Below, piece by piece: positions 1-5,654 of a stretch of 9,925 bases of DNA. Numbering within the stretch: the stretch's first letter is position 1; each line of letters starts with the position of its first letter. Position numbers and translations under genes: made by a program. The notes under the pieces were generated by a model that saw only the letters and a list, made by a program, of their open reading frames with translations, ran no database searches and had not been told where the DNA came from. The stretch lies in NCBI GenBank assembly GCA_964605915.1, contig CAZSET010000149.1:1-9925 (forward strand), in the 5' to 3' direction. This DNA comes from DAOVRD01 sp964605915. GTDB lineage: Bacteria; Planctomycetota; Brocadiia; SM23-32.

Positions 1-1
1 C

Positions 2-49
2 CTTTACTGGAAGGCCACTTACCGCGACCAAGAAAGTGTCACGTTGTAG
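2..49 (+). CDS. Possible 3' end of an upstream gene (partial)
   Basis: From position 2 an open frame reads LYWKATYRDQESVTL and stops at TAG (47-49). Codons such as TAC, AAG, GCC, CGC and GAC match the codon use of the other genes here. The frame lies in the right orientation to converge on the leftward hsp20, with a strong palindrome (63-86) just after its stop, as expected for a shared terminator between convergent genes. Fifteen residues are too few to recognise a family, and a chance open frame is a real alternative. Confidence 0.25.
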   Translation, partial: LYWKATYRDQESVTL

Positions 50-62
50 TGCTAAGGCAGAA

Positions 63-86
63 ACGAGCGGCCCATGGGCCGCTCGT
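63..86. terminator. Perfect 24-bp palindrome, probable bidirectional terminator
   Basis: Each arm reads ACGAGCGGCCCA from its own end, so the 24 bases are a perfect inverted repeat centred on the CCATGG core. It lies 43 bp past the hsp20 stop (leftward) and 13 bp past the possible upstream gene stop (rightward). There is no clear T tract on either side, so it may be a weak or factor-assisted terminator, or an mRNA 3'-end stabiliser. A protein-binding site is also possible. Confidence 0.45.
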
Positions 87-87
87 C

Positions 88-108
88 GCTACCTGCTACC
101 TGCTATCT
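88..108. repeat. Three tandem heptamers (GCTACCT)
   Basis: GCTACCT occurs at 88-94 and 95-101, and as GCTATCT at 102-108, directly after the palindrome. It lies outside any credible gene, between the palindrome and the hsp20 stop. The function is unknown. It could be a small simple-sequence repeat or the remnant of a dispersed intergenic element. Confidence 0.5.
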
Positions 109-129
109 GTTGCCAACTGGCCGTTGCCG

Positions 130-585
130 TTAGGTGATCTGTATCGACCTGGCCTTGGCGGCTTCGCCCTTCGGCATGTGCAGCTTCAGCACGCCGTCCT
201 GGTACGTGGCGTGGATCTTCTCGGTGTCCACGTACTCGGGCAGGCGGATGCGCCGCTCGAAGTGGCCGTAGCGCCGCTCGACCCTGTGGTAGTCCGCCCC
301 TTCGGTCGTTTCTTCTTCCCTCTTTTCGCCCTTCAGGGTCAGGACGCCGTTGTCGACGGTGACCTCCAGATCCTCCTTCGTCATGCCGGGGATCTCGGCC
401 GTCAGCGTCAGGCCGTCGGCATCCTCGGTCACGTCGATGGCAGGCACGACACGGCCCTCGGCCCACAGCTCGGGCAGGCCGCGTTCGCCCTCCCAGCCCT
501 CAAACAGATCCTCGAACAGCCGACGGAACGGCCAGCCATACGTTCTGGTCAAAGCCCTCGGCCTTCTGCGGATTATGTCGGCCAT
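130..585 (-). CDS. Small heat shock protein, Hsp20/alpha-crystallin family
   Basis: This is an ATP-independent cytosolic chaperone (holdase) of 151 aa, the usual size for bacterial Hsp20. The N-terminal arm (about 1-45) is rich in Arg and aromatics (YGWPFRRLFEDLFEGW), typical of the substrate-binding arm. The alpha-crystallin domain runs from about 46 to 140 and includes GVLTL (80-84), RRYGHFERRIRLP (104-116) and the family signature ending GVLKLHMPK (131-139). The C-terminal IQI (148-150) is the I-x-I motif that docks into the neighbouring dimer during oligomer assembly. The ATG is set by a strong Shine-Dalgarno AAGGAGGTC (599-591 on the minus strand), about 5 nt before the start. The gene is divergent from the transporter at 902. 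I see no CIRCE operator and no convincing sigma70 promoter upstream, so regulation may depend on another sigma factor. Confidence 0.95.
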   Translation of the reverse strand: MADIIRRRPRALTRTYGWPFRRLFEDLFEGWEGERGLPELWAEGRVVPAIDVTEDADGLTLTAEIPGMTKEDLEVTVDNGVLTLKGEKREEETTEGADYHRVERRYGHFERRIRLPEYVDTEKIHATYQDGVLKLHMPKGEAAKARSIQIT

Positions 586-752
586 GGTCAGACCTCCTTC
601 GAACGTGTAGAGAACACCCTAACGTTACTCGTTCAATGGAAGGTAAGAAGCAACAGCCGTGCCAGCAACTTGGCGGCACACCTATGTCCTTATCTGTCAA
701 TTTGTTAGAACATGCTGGCGCCGCCTCCTGCTGAGGCTGGCGGCCTGGTTGA

Positions 753-796
753 CTGCCAAACTGGCACTTCGCTCCCGGCTGCTGCCGAACTGGCAC
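753..796. promoter_or_regulatory. Duplicated dyad, candidate operator pair
   Basis: The 15-mer CTGCC(A/G)AACTGGCAC occurs at 753-767 and 782-796 with a single mismatch, 29 bp apart start to start. Each copy is an inverted repeat. The first is TGCCA-AAC-TGGCA, and the second has one imperfect arm pair. They lie 30-73 bp upstream of the -35 of the transporter promoter, a position suited to an activator or repressor dimer. The bound protein is unknown, and a chance repeat in GC-rich sequence cannot be excluded. Confidence 0.4.
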
Positions 797-825
797 CGGC
801 GGGCGATCCGGGGGCCGTGGCGATG

Positions 826-855
826 TTGAAGGGGTGCCGCGCGCTCCGTTAGAAT
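826..855 (+). promoter_or_regulatory. Sigma70-like promoter of the NSS transporter
   Basis: The -35 is TTGAAG (826-831) and the -10 is TAGAAT (850-855, five of six consensus bases), with an 18-bp spacer. Transcription would begin near 862, giving a leader of about 40 nt before the ATG at 902. Confidence 0.55.
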
Positions 856-901
856 ACCGCCCGGCGTTCTGCCGAATCCCGTCCACGGAGGAGAGTGGCC
901 A

Positions 902-2983
902 ATGGCGACGGAGCAGAGAGAGCGCTGGACGAGCCGCACCGCGTTCATCATGGCGGCGATCGGCAGCGCCGTGGGGCTGGGCAACCTCTGGCGTTTCCCC
1001 GCCATCGCTTTCCAGAACGGCGGCGGCGCGTTCTTCATCCCGTACTTCGTCGCGCTGATCACGGCCGGCATACCGTTGATGATCGTGGAGTATGCGATCG
1101 GCCAGAAGTATCAGGGCGGCGCACCGCAGGCGCTGGCCGCCGTGACGGGCAAGTTCCGCTGGGTGGGCTGGTTTGCGCTGCTGGTCGGCATCTCGATCAC
1201 GCTCTACTACGTGGTGGTGATGGCGTGGGCCTGCCACTACGCGGCGGCGTCGTGGACGCTCGCCTGGACCCGCCCCGCCCCGGCGTCCACGGTTGAGCGG
1301 GACGCGCAGGGAGTGCCGTTCGTCAAGGAGACGTCTCCCTCCCGGATCAGGCTATACATGCCGGCGCGCGACGCGGAGGCCAGACGCCGGCTGGAAGGGG
1401 CCCAAGAGGCGCGTCCGGCGGAGCAGCGCCTGCCGGTCTGGACCGCCGAAGAGGTGGCCGAGCAGATAGCGCAGGAGCAGGGCAAGCCCGAAGCCGAGCG
1501 GATCCACTACGTCGCCCTGAGCGAGAACGTGGACAACTACTTCCGGGAGGTCTGCCTGGGCGAGTTCCGGCCCGGCTTCTGGCAGGCGGCCCACGAGTAC
1601 AACGCCCCAGGCCCGCCTGAACGCGCTCCCCCGCGCGAGCGGCAGGTCCGCTACGTTTCGGGCATGTTCCGCATCAGCCCCAACCTGGCCGTCGGTTCGC
1701 TGGTGACCTGGATCGCCATCTTCCTGATTATCTTCAAGGGCGTGCGGAACGTGGGGCGGGTCGTCATGATCACCGTGCCCCTGCCGGTGATCCTCCTCCT
1801 CATCGTCCTTGTGAGGGGGCTGACGCTGCCGGGCTCGACGGCGGGGCTGATCTACTACTTGAAGCCGAACTGGGAGCTGCTGAAGGATCCGGCGGTCTGG
1901 ATTGCCGCCTACGGCCAGATCTTCTTCAGCCTCAGCCTCGGCTTCGGCATCCTGATCGCCTATGCCAGCTACATGCCGCCCGAGAGCGACGTGACCAATA
2001 GCGCCTTCATCACCAGCTTCGGCAACTGCGCCACCAGCTTCCTGGCGGGGCTGGCCGTGTTCAGCGTGCTGGGGTACCTGGCCTACCTGCACGGAGAGCC
2101 CGTCAGCGAGGTCGTCGAGGGCGGCCCGGCCCTGGTCTTCAAGACCTATCCGATCGCCCTGGCCAAGATGCCCCTGGCCAGGTGGGGCGTGGCCCTATTG
2201 TCGTTCCTCTTCTTCGTGTGCTTGATCTCGCTGGGGATCGACAGCGCCTTCAGCATCGTGGAAGGCGTGGTGACGGGCTTCCGGGACCGGTTCCCCCACA
2301 CGTCGCGCGCCAAGATGACGGCCATCTTCTGCACGTTCGGCTTCGTCGGCAGCCTGTTCTTCTGCACGCGCAGCGGGCTGATGTGGCTGGACATCGTGGG
2401 GCGCTGGACCAGCGACTACGGCCTGGCGCTGGTGGGGCTGCTGGAATGCATCGCCGTCGGCTACTTCTTCCACCTGGACGAGCTGAAGGACTACATCAAC
2501 CGCCACAGCGAGATCAAGGTGCACTACTGGTTCGACGCGTTCGTGAAGGTCGTCACGCCTGCCATACTCATTTACCTGCTGGCGACTCAGTTTTTCAGCG
2601 ACATCACGCAGCCTTACGGCGGCTACGACAAGATCCTGAAGCACTCGGTCACGCTGGCCGGCTGGGGCTGGTTCCTGGGCATACTGCTCCTCTCGCTGGT
2701 GCTTGCGCGGCATTACGTGGCCATGCTGGGCGTCGGCTGCACGGTCGTGCTGTTCCTGGGTCTGCTGGCCTATCTGCGCAAGACGGCCGAGCCGGGGGTC
2801 TTCGAGAGCGTGAGCGACCTGATCGCGCCGGCGGCCCTGGGTGCCGTGGCGGCCGCGATCCTGTTCGGGGGGCTGATCGCCTGCATCTACGTGGCCGTCA
2901 AGACGCACCATACGGCCGGGCTGAGCCTGGAAGCCCGCGAGGGCGCCGAGGAGGAAGAACCGCCCCCCGACGAGGATGCTTGA
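902..2983 (+). CDS. Na+-dependent symporter, neurotransmitter:sodium symporter (SNF/SLC6) family
   Basis: This inner-membrane Na+-coupled transporter, probably for an amino acid, is 693 aa, whereas LeuT-type bacterial members are about 450-550. TM1 has GSAVGLGNLWRFP (21-33), with A23 and N28 as Na1 ligands and gate Arg R31. G25 sits where monoamine carriers have Asp, which favours amino acid substrates. TM2 has GGGAFFIPY (40-48), and TM3 carries the substrate Tyr Y103. TM6 has QIFFSLSLGFG (339-349), TM7 has NCATS (375-379), and TM8 has LGIDS (444-448) with Na2 residues D447 and S448. Y48, Q339, S343, N375 and S379 match the eukaryotic chloride site. The loop between TM3 and TM4 (about 125-260) is enlarged and highly charged, ending in the family-like YFREVCLG (213-220). 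After TM12 (about 582-602) two further hydrophobic segments occur (605-625, 640-666), followed by an acidic tail. The ATG follows ACGGAGGAG by a good spacing. The gene appears monocistronic. Confidence 0.93.
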   Translation: MATEQRERWTSRTAFIMAAIGSAVGLGNLWRFPAIAFQNGGGAFFIPYFVALITAGIPLMIVEYAIGQKYQGGAPQALAAVTGKFRWVGWFALLVGISITLYYVVVMAWACHYAAASWTLAWTRPAPASTVERDAQGVPFVKETSPSRIRLYMPARDAEARRRLEGAQEARPAEQRLPVWTAEEVAEQIAQEQGKPEAERIHYVALSENVDNYFREVCLGEFRPGFWQAAHEYNAPGPPERAPPRERQVRYVSGMFRISPNLAVGSLVTWIAIFLIIFKGVRNVGRVVMITVPLPVILLLIVLVRGLTLPGSTAGLIYYLKPNWELLKDPAVWIAAYGQIFFSLSLGFGILIAYASYMPPESDVTNSAFITSFGNCATSFLAGLAVFSVLGYLAYLHGEPVSEVVEGGPALVFKTYPIALAKMPLARWGVALLSFLFFVCLISLGIDSAFSIVEGVVTGFRDRFPHTSRAKMTAIFCTFGFVGSLFFCTRSGLMWLDIVGRWTSDYGLALVGLLECIAVGYFFHLDELKDYINRHSEIKVHYWFDAFVKVVTPAILIYLLATQFFSDITQPYGGYDKILKHSVTLAGWGWFLGILLLSLVLARHYVAMLGVGCTVVLFLGLLAYLRKTAEPGVFESVSDLIAPAALGAVAAAILFGGLIACIYVAVKTHHTAGLSLEAREGAEEEEPPPDEDA

Positions 2984-3030
2984 GCCCGCCGGCTTGGGCG
3001 GCGGTGGAGGTACCGGGGAAGACCGATTGC

Positions 3031-3048
3031 GGCGGGGGATGCCCCGCC
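3031..3048 (+). terminator. GC-rich hairpin downstream of the NSS gene
   Basis: A 7-bp stem, GGCGGGG / CCCCGCC, closes a GATG tetraloop 48 bp after the transporter stop codon. No T tract follows, so it would be a non-canonical or Rho-assisted terminator, or simply one of the several hairpins in this gap. Confidence 0.4.
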
Positions 3049-3126
3049 AGCCGTCCGGTCGTCCTCGTGCTCGTCCTTCGCCACGGCTGCTGCGACCCCA
3101 AAGCGGCGGCAGCCTACTCCGCCGTA

Positions 3127-3143
3127 GTAGCCGCTGCGGCTAC
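3127..3143. repeat. Perfect hairpin element, possible REP-like sequence
   Basis: GTAGCCG (3127-3133) and CGGCTAC (3137-3143) form a 7-bp stem with a CTG triloop. Just upstream, CTACT and AGTAG can pair in an alternative hairpin that shares bases with this one. The arrangement resembles dispersed extragenic palindromes. Whether it is repeated elsewhere in the genome cannot be seen from this window. Confidence 0.35.
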
Positions 3144-3365
3144 GAAGGCCGGAACCCGCCGCACTCCAAGGGAGCCGCGCAACGCACCGCAGGCTGTGGC
3201 GCCGCCATCCATGGCGGCAAGTTCTCACCGGCGGGGAGACTGTGGGCCTCGGGCCTGCCGGTGCTACAGGCGACACGGAGGTGCGTCGCCCGGGCACCCC
3301 GTCGTCAGTCCCAAGAGCTTGGGCGCCGTACGATGGCGCATGGCATACGCCTGCCCGGCCCCACC

Positions 3366-3391
3366 AGCCCGCTAGCCTGAAGGGGCGGGCT
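3366..3391 (-). terminator. Hairpin overlapping the DUF192 stop codon
   Basis: AGCCCGC (3366-3372) pairs with GCGGGCT (3385-3391) around a 12-nt loop. The stem includes the stop codon and the last codons of the leftward DUF192 gene. There is no T tract after it. It may terminate or protect the 3' end of that transcript. Confidence 0.4.
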
Positions 3392-3959
3392 CGGCTGCCG
3401 GCTCAGGTTCGGGAGAGGGCGCCGGCGGCTCTTCCACGCTCGGCGACGCCGTGAGTTCGGGGGGCAGCAGGAAACGATCGCCGATCCGGACGTTCCGGTC
3501 TTCGAACCAGCCCGAGCGGACCTCCAGCACGTACGTGACCGGGTCGTCGGGAGTGATGACTTGGCGGTCGTTCTTCGCCGTCCTCTGGATCTTTGCTATC
3601 GTGCCGTCGTCCCGGAGGAAGGCAAGCGAGAGCGCAAAGCCCGTCTCGGCCTCGGAGAACTCGGGCTTCTGCGGCGGATCGTATACGTACAGCATCCCGT
3701 AGCCCGGTTCCAGCCCCGGCCGGCCGGCCAACCCGCGCCGTTTCTTCTCCTTCGTGTCGGCCACCTCGCACTGTATCTGGTAGGAACGCTCTGCCGCGTG
3801 CCCGGGCCTGTCGGCCAGGTCGATGGTCGCCAGTGTGGCGTCGGGGGGGCGAATGGGGCCCCCCGCCTGCTGCTGCGTGCAGGCGCCCCGGCCGCTGAGG
3901 AGCAGACCCATCAGCAGAAAGATCACGACGAAGGTGAGGATGTGTTTCTTCCAGTCCAT
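3372..3959 (-). CDS. Secreted or lipid-anchored DUF192 family protein
   Basis: This is a 195-aa protein. An N-terminal Lys-Lys and hydrophobic stretch (about 6-22) form a signal peptide. Cys27 follows RGA, a poor lipobox, so it may be a lipoprotein, an anchored protein or a cleaved exported protein. The DUF192 domain covers about 60-167, with EVADTKEKKRRGLAGRPGL (65-83) and GMLYVYD (88-94) matching the family's E-x-A-x-T...R..GL..R and GMLF-F blocks. Where most members have a FWM-x-NT...PLDIAF strand, this one has FSEAETGFALSLAF (101-114), so the conserved Trp, Asn, Pro and Asp are absent. The biochemical function of DUF192 is not established. The tail (about 172-195) is Pro/Glu/Ala-rich. The frame is open further upstream, but MDWKK is the only start giving a signal peptide, and the candidate promoter lies immediately before it. 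The gene is divergent from pgi. Confidence 0.82.
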   Translation of the reverse strand: MDWKKHILTFVVIFLLMGLLLSGRGACTQQQAGGPIRPPDATLATIDLADRPGHAAERSYQIQCEVADTKEKKRRGLAGRPGLEPGYGMLYVYDPPQKPEFSEAETGFALSLAFLRDDGTIAKIQRTAKNDRQVITPDDPVTYVLEVRSGWFEDRNVRIGDRFLLPPELTASPSVEEPPAPSPEPEPAAEPAPSG

Positions 3960-3966
3960 GAGTGCC

Positions 3967-3995
3967 CTTATAGCACGGGCAGGGGGCCGTTTCAA
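3967..3995 (-). promoter_or_regulatory. Sigma70-like promoter of the DUF192 gene
   Basis: On the minus strand TTGAAA (3995-3990) and TATAAG (3972-3967) are separated by 17 bp, with five of six consensus bases in each. Only 7 nt lie between the -10 and the ATG at 3959, so transcription would begin at or beside the start codon, predicting a leaderless mRNA. The AAGGG just before the ATG that could pass for a ribosome site overlaps the -10. Confidence 0.5.
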
Positions 3996-4026
3996 CGCGG
4001 ATACGTTCCCGTTGCCCTCCGTGCAG

Positions 4027-4054
4027 TTGAATGCTGCGACCGCCCGGACATAAT
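4027..4054 (+). promoter_or_regulatory. Sigma70-like promoter of pgi
   Basis: TTGAAT (4027-4032) and CATAAT (4049-4054, five of six consensus bases) are spaced by 16 bp. Transcription would begin near 4061, giving a leader of about 70 nt before the PGI start at 4130. It is back to back with the DUF192 promoter on the other strand. Confidence 0.5.
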
Positions 4055-4129
4055 GGTGGACTGGCACCTTCCGTTCAAGCAGGCCCCCACGAGCAAAGGC
4101 CAATTCGATCCCGAGAGGGGGAAGGAACG

Positions 4130-5527
4130 ATGAGTTCAGAGAGCGTTGTCGAGGTCGACGCGACGAACGTCTTTGAGGAAGCGATCGGCGAAGAGCACGG
4201 CCTGAGCCGCGCCGAGCTGGATGGCCTGGCCGGCCGCATCGCCGACTGCCGCCGCGACGTCGAGCGGCGCCGGGGCAAGGACATCGGCTTCATGGAGCTT
4301 CCCTACGACGCTGATCTGGTCGACCGCGTCAAACAGAAGGCCGAAGAGCTGCATGGCTGGTGCAGGAACTTCGCGGTGCTGGGGATCGGCGGCTCGGCGC
4401 TGGGCAACATCGCCGTCCACGGCGCGCTCAACCACCCCTTCCACAATCTGCTTCCCGCCGGGCATCCTGCACGGCTGGGGGCGCCGCGCATGTTCGTCCT
4501 CGACAACGTGGACCCGGCCCTGCTGTCGGGCTTCTGCGACGTGGTCCGCGATGAGCTGGAGGCGACGGTCTTCAACGTCATCACCAAGTCCGGCTCGACC
4601 GCCGAAACGATGAGCCAGTTCCTGTTCGTTCGCGACTGGCTGCGGCGGGAAGGAGGCGATCCGGCGAAGCAGATCATTGCGACCACGGACGCGGACCCCG
4701 AGAAGAGCCTGCTGCGGCGCGTGGCCGAGGCGGACGGCTATTTCACGCTGGCAATCCCTGCTAACGTAGGGGGGCGGTTCAGCGTGTTGAGCGCCGTCGG
4801 GTTGCTCAGCGCGGCCGTCGGCGGCGTGGACGTGGACGAGCTGCTGTCCGGAGCGGCCGCCATGGACGAGCGTTGCCGGGCCGAGGCGCTGGACGACAAC
4901 CCCGCCGCGCTCTATGCCGCCATCCTCTATCTCTTCTACGGAAGGGGCAAGCCGATCACGGTTCTGATGCCCTACAGCAACGCTCTCCGCCGCCTGGCCG
5001 ATTGGTATTGCCAGCTCTGGGCCGAGAGCCTGGGCAAGCGCCACGGTCTGAGCGGCAAGGACGTCTTTGTGGGTCCGACGCCCGTCGGCGCCGTGGGCGT
5101 CACCGACCAGCATTCGGTCATGCAGCTCTACCAGGATGGGCGGTTCGACAAGGTCGTCACCCTAATTGAGGTGGAGGACCTTCTGGCCGGGGCGGCGGGC
5201 GGCGGGTCAGAGGCCCTGCCGATCTGCCGCGGGGCGAGCGAGCAGGAGCTGTCCTACCTGGCGGACCACACCTTCGGGGAGCTGTTCGGGGCGGAGCTGG
5301 CGGCCACGCGCTTTGCCCTGCGGGACAAGCACCGTCCGAACCTGACGCTCCGCATCCCTGCCGTAACCGCCCGGGTGCTGGGGGAGCTGTTCATGCTGCT
5401 GGAATACGCCGTCACTTACAGCGGCGGGCTCTACGGCGTGAATCCCTTCGATCAGCCGGGGGTCGAGTTGGGCAAGGTGTACACTTACGGCCTGATGGGC
5501 CGCGAAGGCTACGACCGTCCCTACTGA
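4130..5527 (+). CDS. pgi: Glucose-6-phosphate isomerase
   Basis: This cytosolic enzyme interconverts glucose-6-phosphate and fructose-6-phosphate in glycolysis and gluconeogenesis. It is 465 aa, the length of the short Bacillus-type PGIs rather than the roughly 550-aa E. coli type. The first SIS domain has GIGGSALG (85-92) and the phosphate-binding TKSGSTAET (152-160). The PGI signature GGRFSVLSAVG is at 214-224 with the conserved Arg215. The likely catalytic base is Glu299 in QLWAES, the ring-opening His is His328 in TDQHS, and Lys449 lies in the second signature (GVELGKVYTYG, 444-454). All key residues are present. The frame is open about 33 codons further upstream, but that stretch overlaps the promoter. 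The ATG at 4130 follows a GGGGGAAGGA ribosome site and gives a normal N-terminus. A hairpin and a new promoter follow, so it seems to be its own transcript. Confidence 0.95.
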   Translation: MSSESVVEVDATNVFEEAIGEEHGLSRAELDGLAGRIADCRRDVERRRGKDIGFMELPYDADLVDRVKQKAEELHGWCRNFAVLGIGGSALGNIAVHGALNHPFHNLLPAGHPARLGAPRMFVLDNVDPALLSGFCDVVRDELEATVFNVITKSGSTAETMSQFLFVRDWLRREGGDPAKQIIATTDADPEKSLLRRVAEADGYFTLAIPANVGGRFSVLSAVGLLSAAVGGVDVDELLSGAAAMDERCRAEALDDNPAALYAAILYLFYGRGKPITVLMPYSNALRRLADWYCQLWAESLGKRHGLSGKDVFVGPTPVGAVGVTDQHSVMQLYQDGRFDKVVTLIEVEDLLAGAAGGGSEALPICRGASEQELSYLADHTFGELFGAELAATRFALRDKHRPNLTLRIPAVTARVLGELFMLLEYAVTYSGGLYGVNPFDQPGVELGKVYTYGLMGREGYDRPY

Positions 5528-5528
5528 C

Positions 5529-5559
5529 GCTTGCCTTTCGGCCGATGCTGAGCGCAAGC
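5529..5559 (+). terminator. Hairpin after pgi
   Basis: GCTTGC (5529-5534) pairs with GCAAGC (5554-5559) around a 19-nt loop and is followed by a short pyrimidine run (CTCTTT). It begins right after the pgi stop and ends a few bases before the next promoter, consistent with a modest terminator. Confidence 0.4.
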
Positions 5560-5564
5560 ACTCT

Positions 5565-5593
5565 TTGAAGGCGGGCGGCCGGCTGATTATAAT
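5565..5593 (+). promoter_or_regulatory. Strong sigma70-like promoter of the glycosyltransferase operon
   Basis: TTGAAG (5565-5570) and a perfect TATAAT (5588-5593) are separated by exactly 17 bp. Transcription would begin near 5600. The promoter lies inside the longest open frame of the next gene, so it argues against the upstream TTG (5565) and ATG (5592) starts and for a start at 5655 or 5673. Confidence 0.65.
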
Positions 5594-5654
5594 GATATCG
5601 GGGGAGCATGGCCGGTCCGGCAGGCCAGGGCGAAAGGGGCCGGCAGATAACATC

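Larger units (their letters stand above)
586..901. other. Divergent intergenic region between hsp20 and the NSS transporter
   Basis: No gene is supported in these 316 bp. The region holds the hsp20 ribosome site (591-599), an imperfect hairpin (GCCGCC 720-725 with GGCGGC 739-744), two copies of a dyad (753-767 and 782-796), the transporter promoter (826-855) and its ribosome site. On the minus strand a TTGACA (700-695) and a TTGAAC (636-631) occur, but neither has a good -10 at 16-18 bp. The hsp20 promoter is therefore not resolved. Confidence 0.6.
2984..3371. other. Noncoding hairpin-rich gap between convergent genes
   Basis: No frame here looks like a real protein. All translations are low-complexity Arg/Pro/Gly/Ala strings. 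The region carries several exact inverted repeats: 3031-3048, the 7-bp stem with triloop at 3127-3143, 3201-3218 (GCCGCCAT / ATGGCGGC around CC) and 3310-3323 (CCCAAG / CTTGGG). A second hairpin, CTACT / AGTAG, overlaps the 3127 stem, so the two would be mutually exclusive in RNA. It may be a relic of a dispersed palindromic intergenic element. I recognise no tRNA or known ncRNA. Confidence 0.55.

Noticed and set aside
45..56. A TAGTGCTAAGG string resembling one half of a CIRCE heat-shock operator near hsp20
   Set aside because: It lies downstream of hsp20, the other half (TTAGCACTC) is missing, and the real promoter side of the gene shows no CIRCE.
608..636. TTGAAC at 636-631 (minus) as the -35 of an hsp20 promoter
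   Set aside because: At 17 bp the -10 would be TCTCTA, and neighbouring registers are no better. The TTGACA at 700-695 also lacks a partner.
2887..3454. Several open frames of 60-140 codons in the gap after the transporter, on both strands
   Set aside because: Their translations are Arg/Pro/Gly/Ala-rich with no motif, they overlap each other and the hairpins, and GC-rich DNA has few stops in any frame.
3960..4103. A 48-residue N-terminal extension of the DUF192 protein
   Set aside because: It would bury the signal peptide in the interior and run across both divergent promoters.
4031..4129. A 33-residue N-terminal extension of PGI from an upstream in-frame start
   Set aside because: It overlaps the predicted promoter, has no ribosome site and lies outside the usual PGI length, while the ATG at 4130 has a strong SD.
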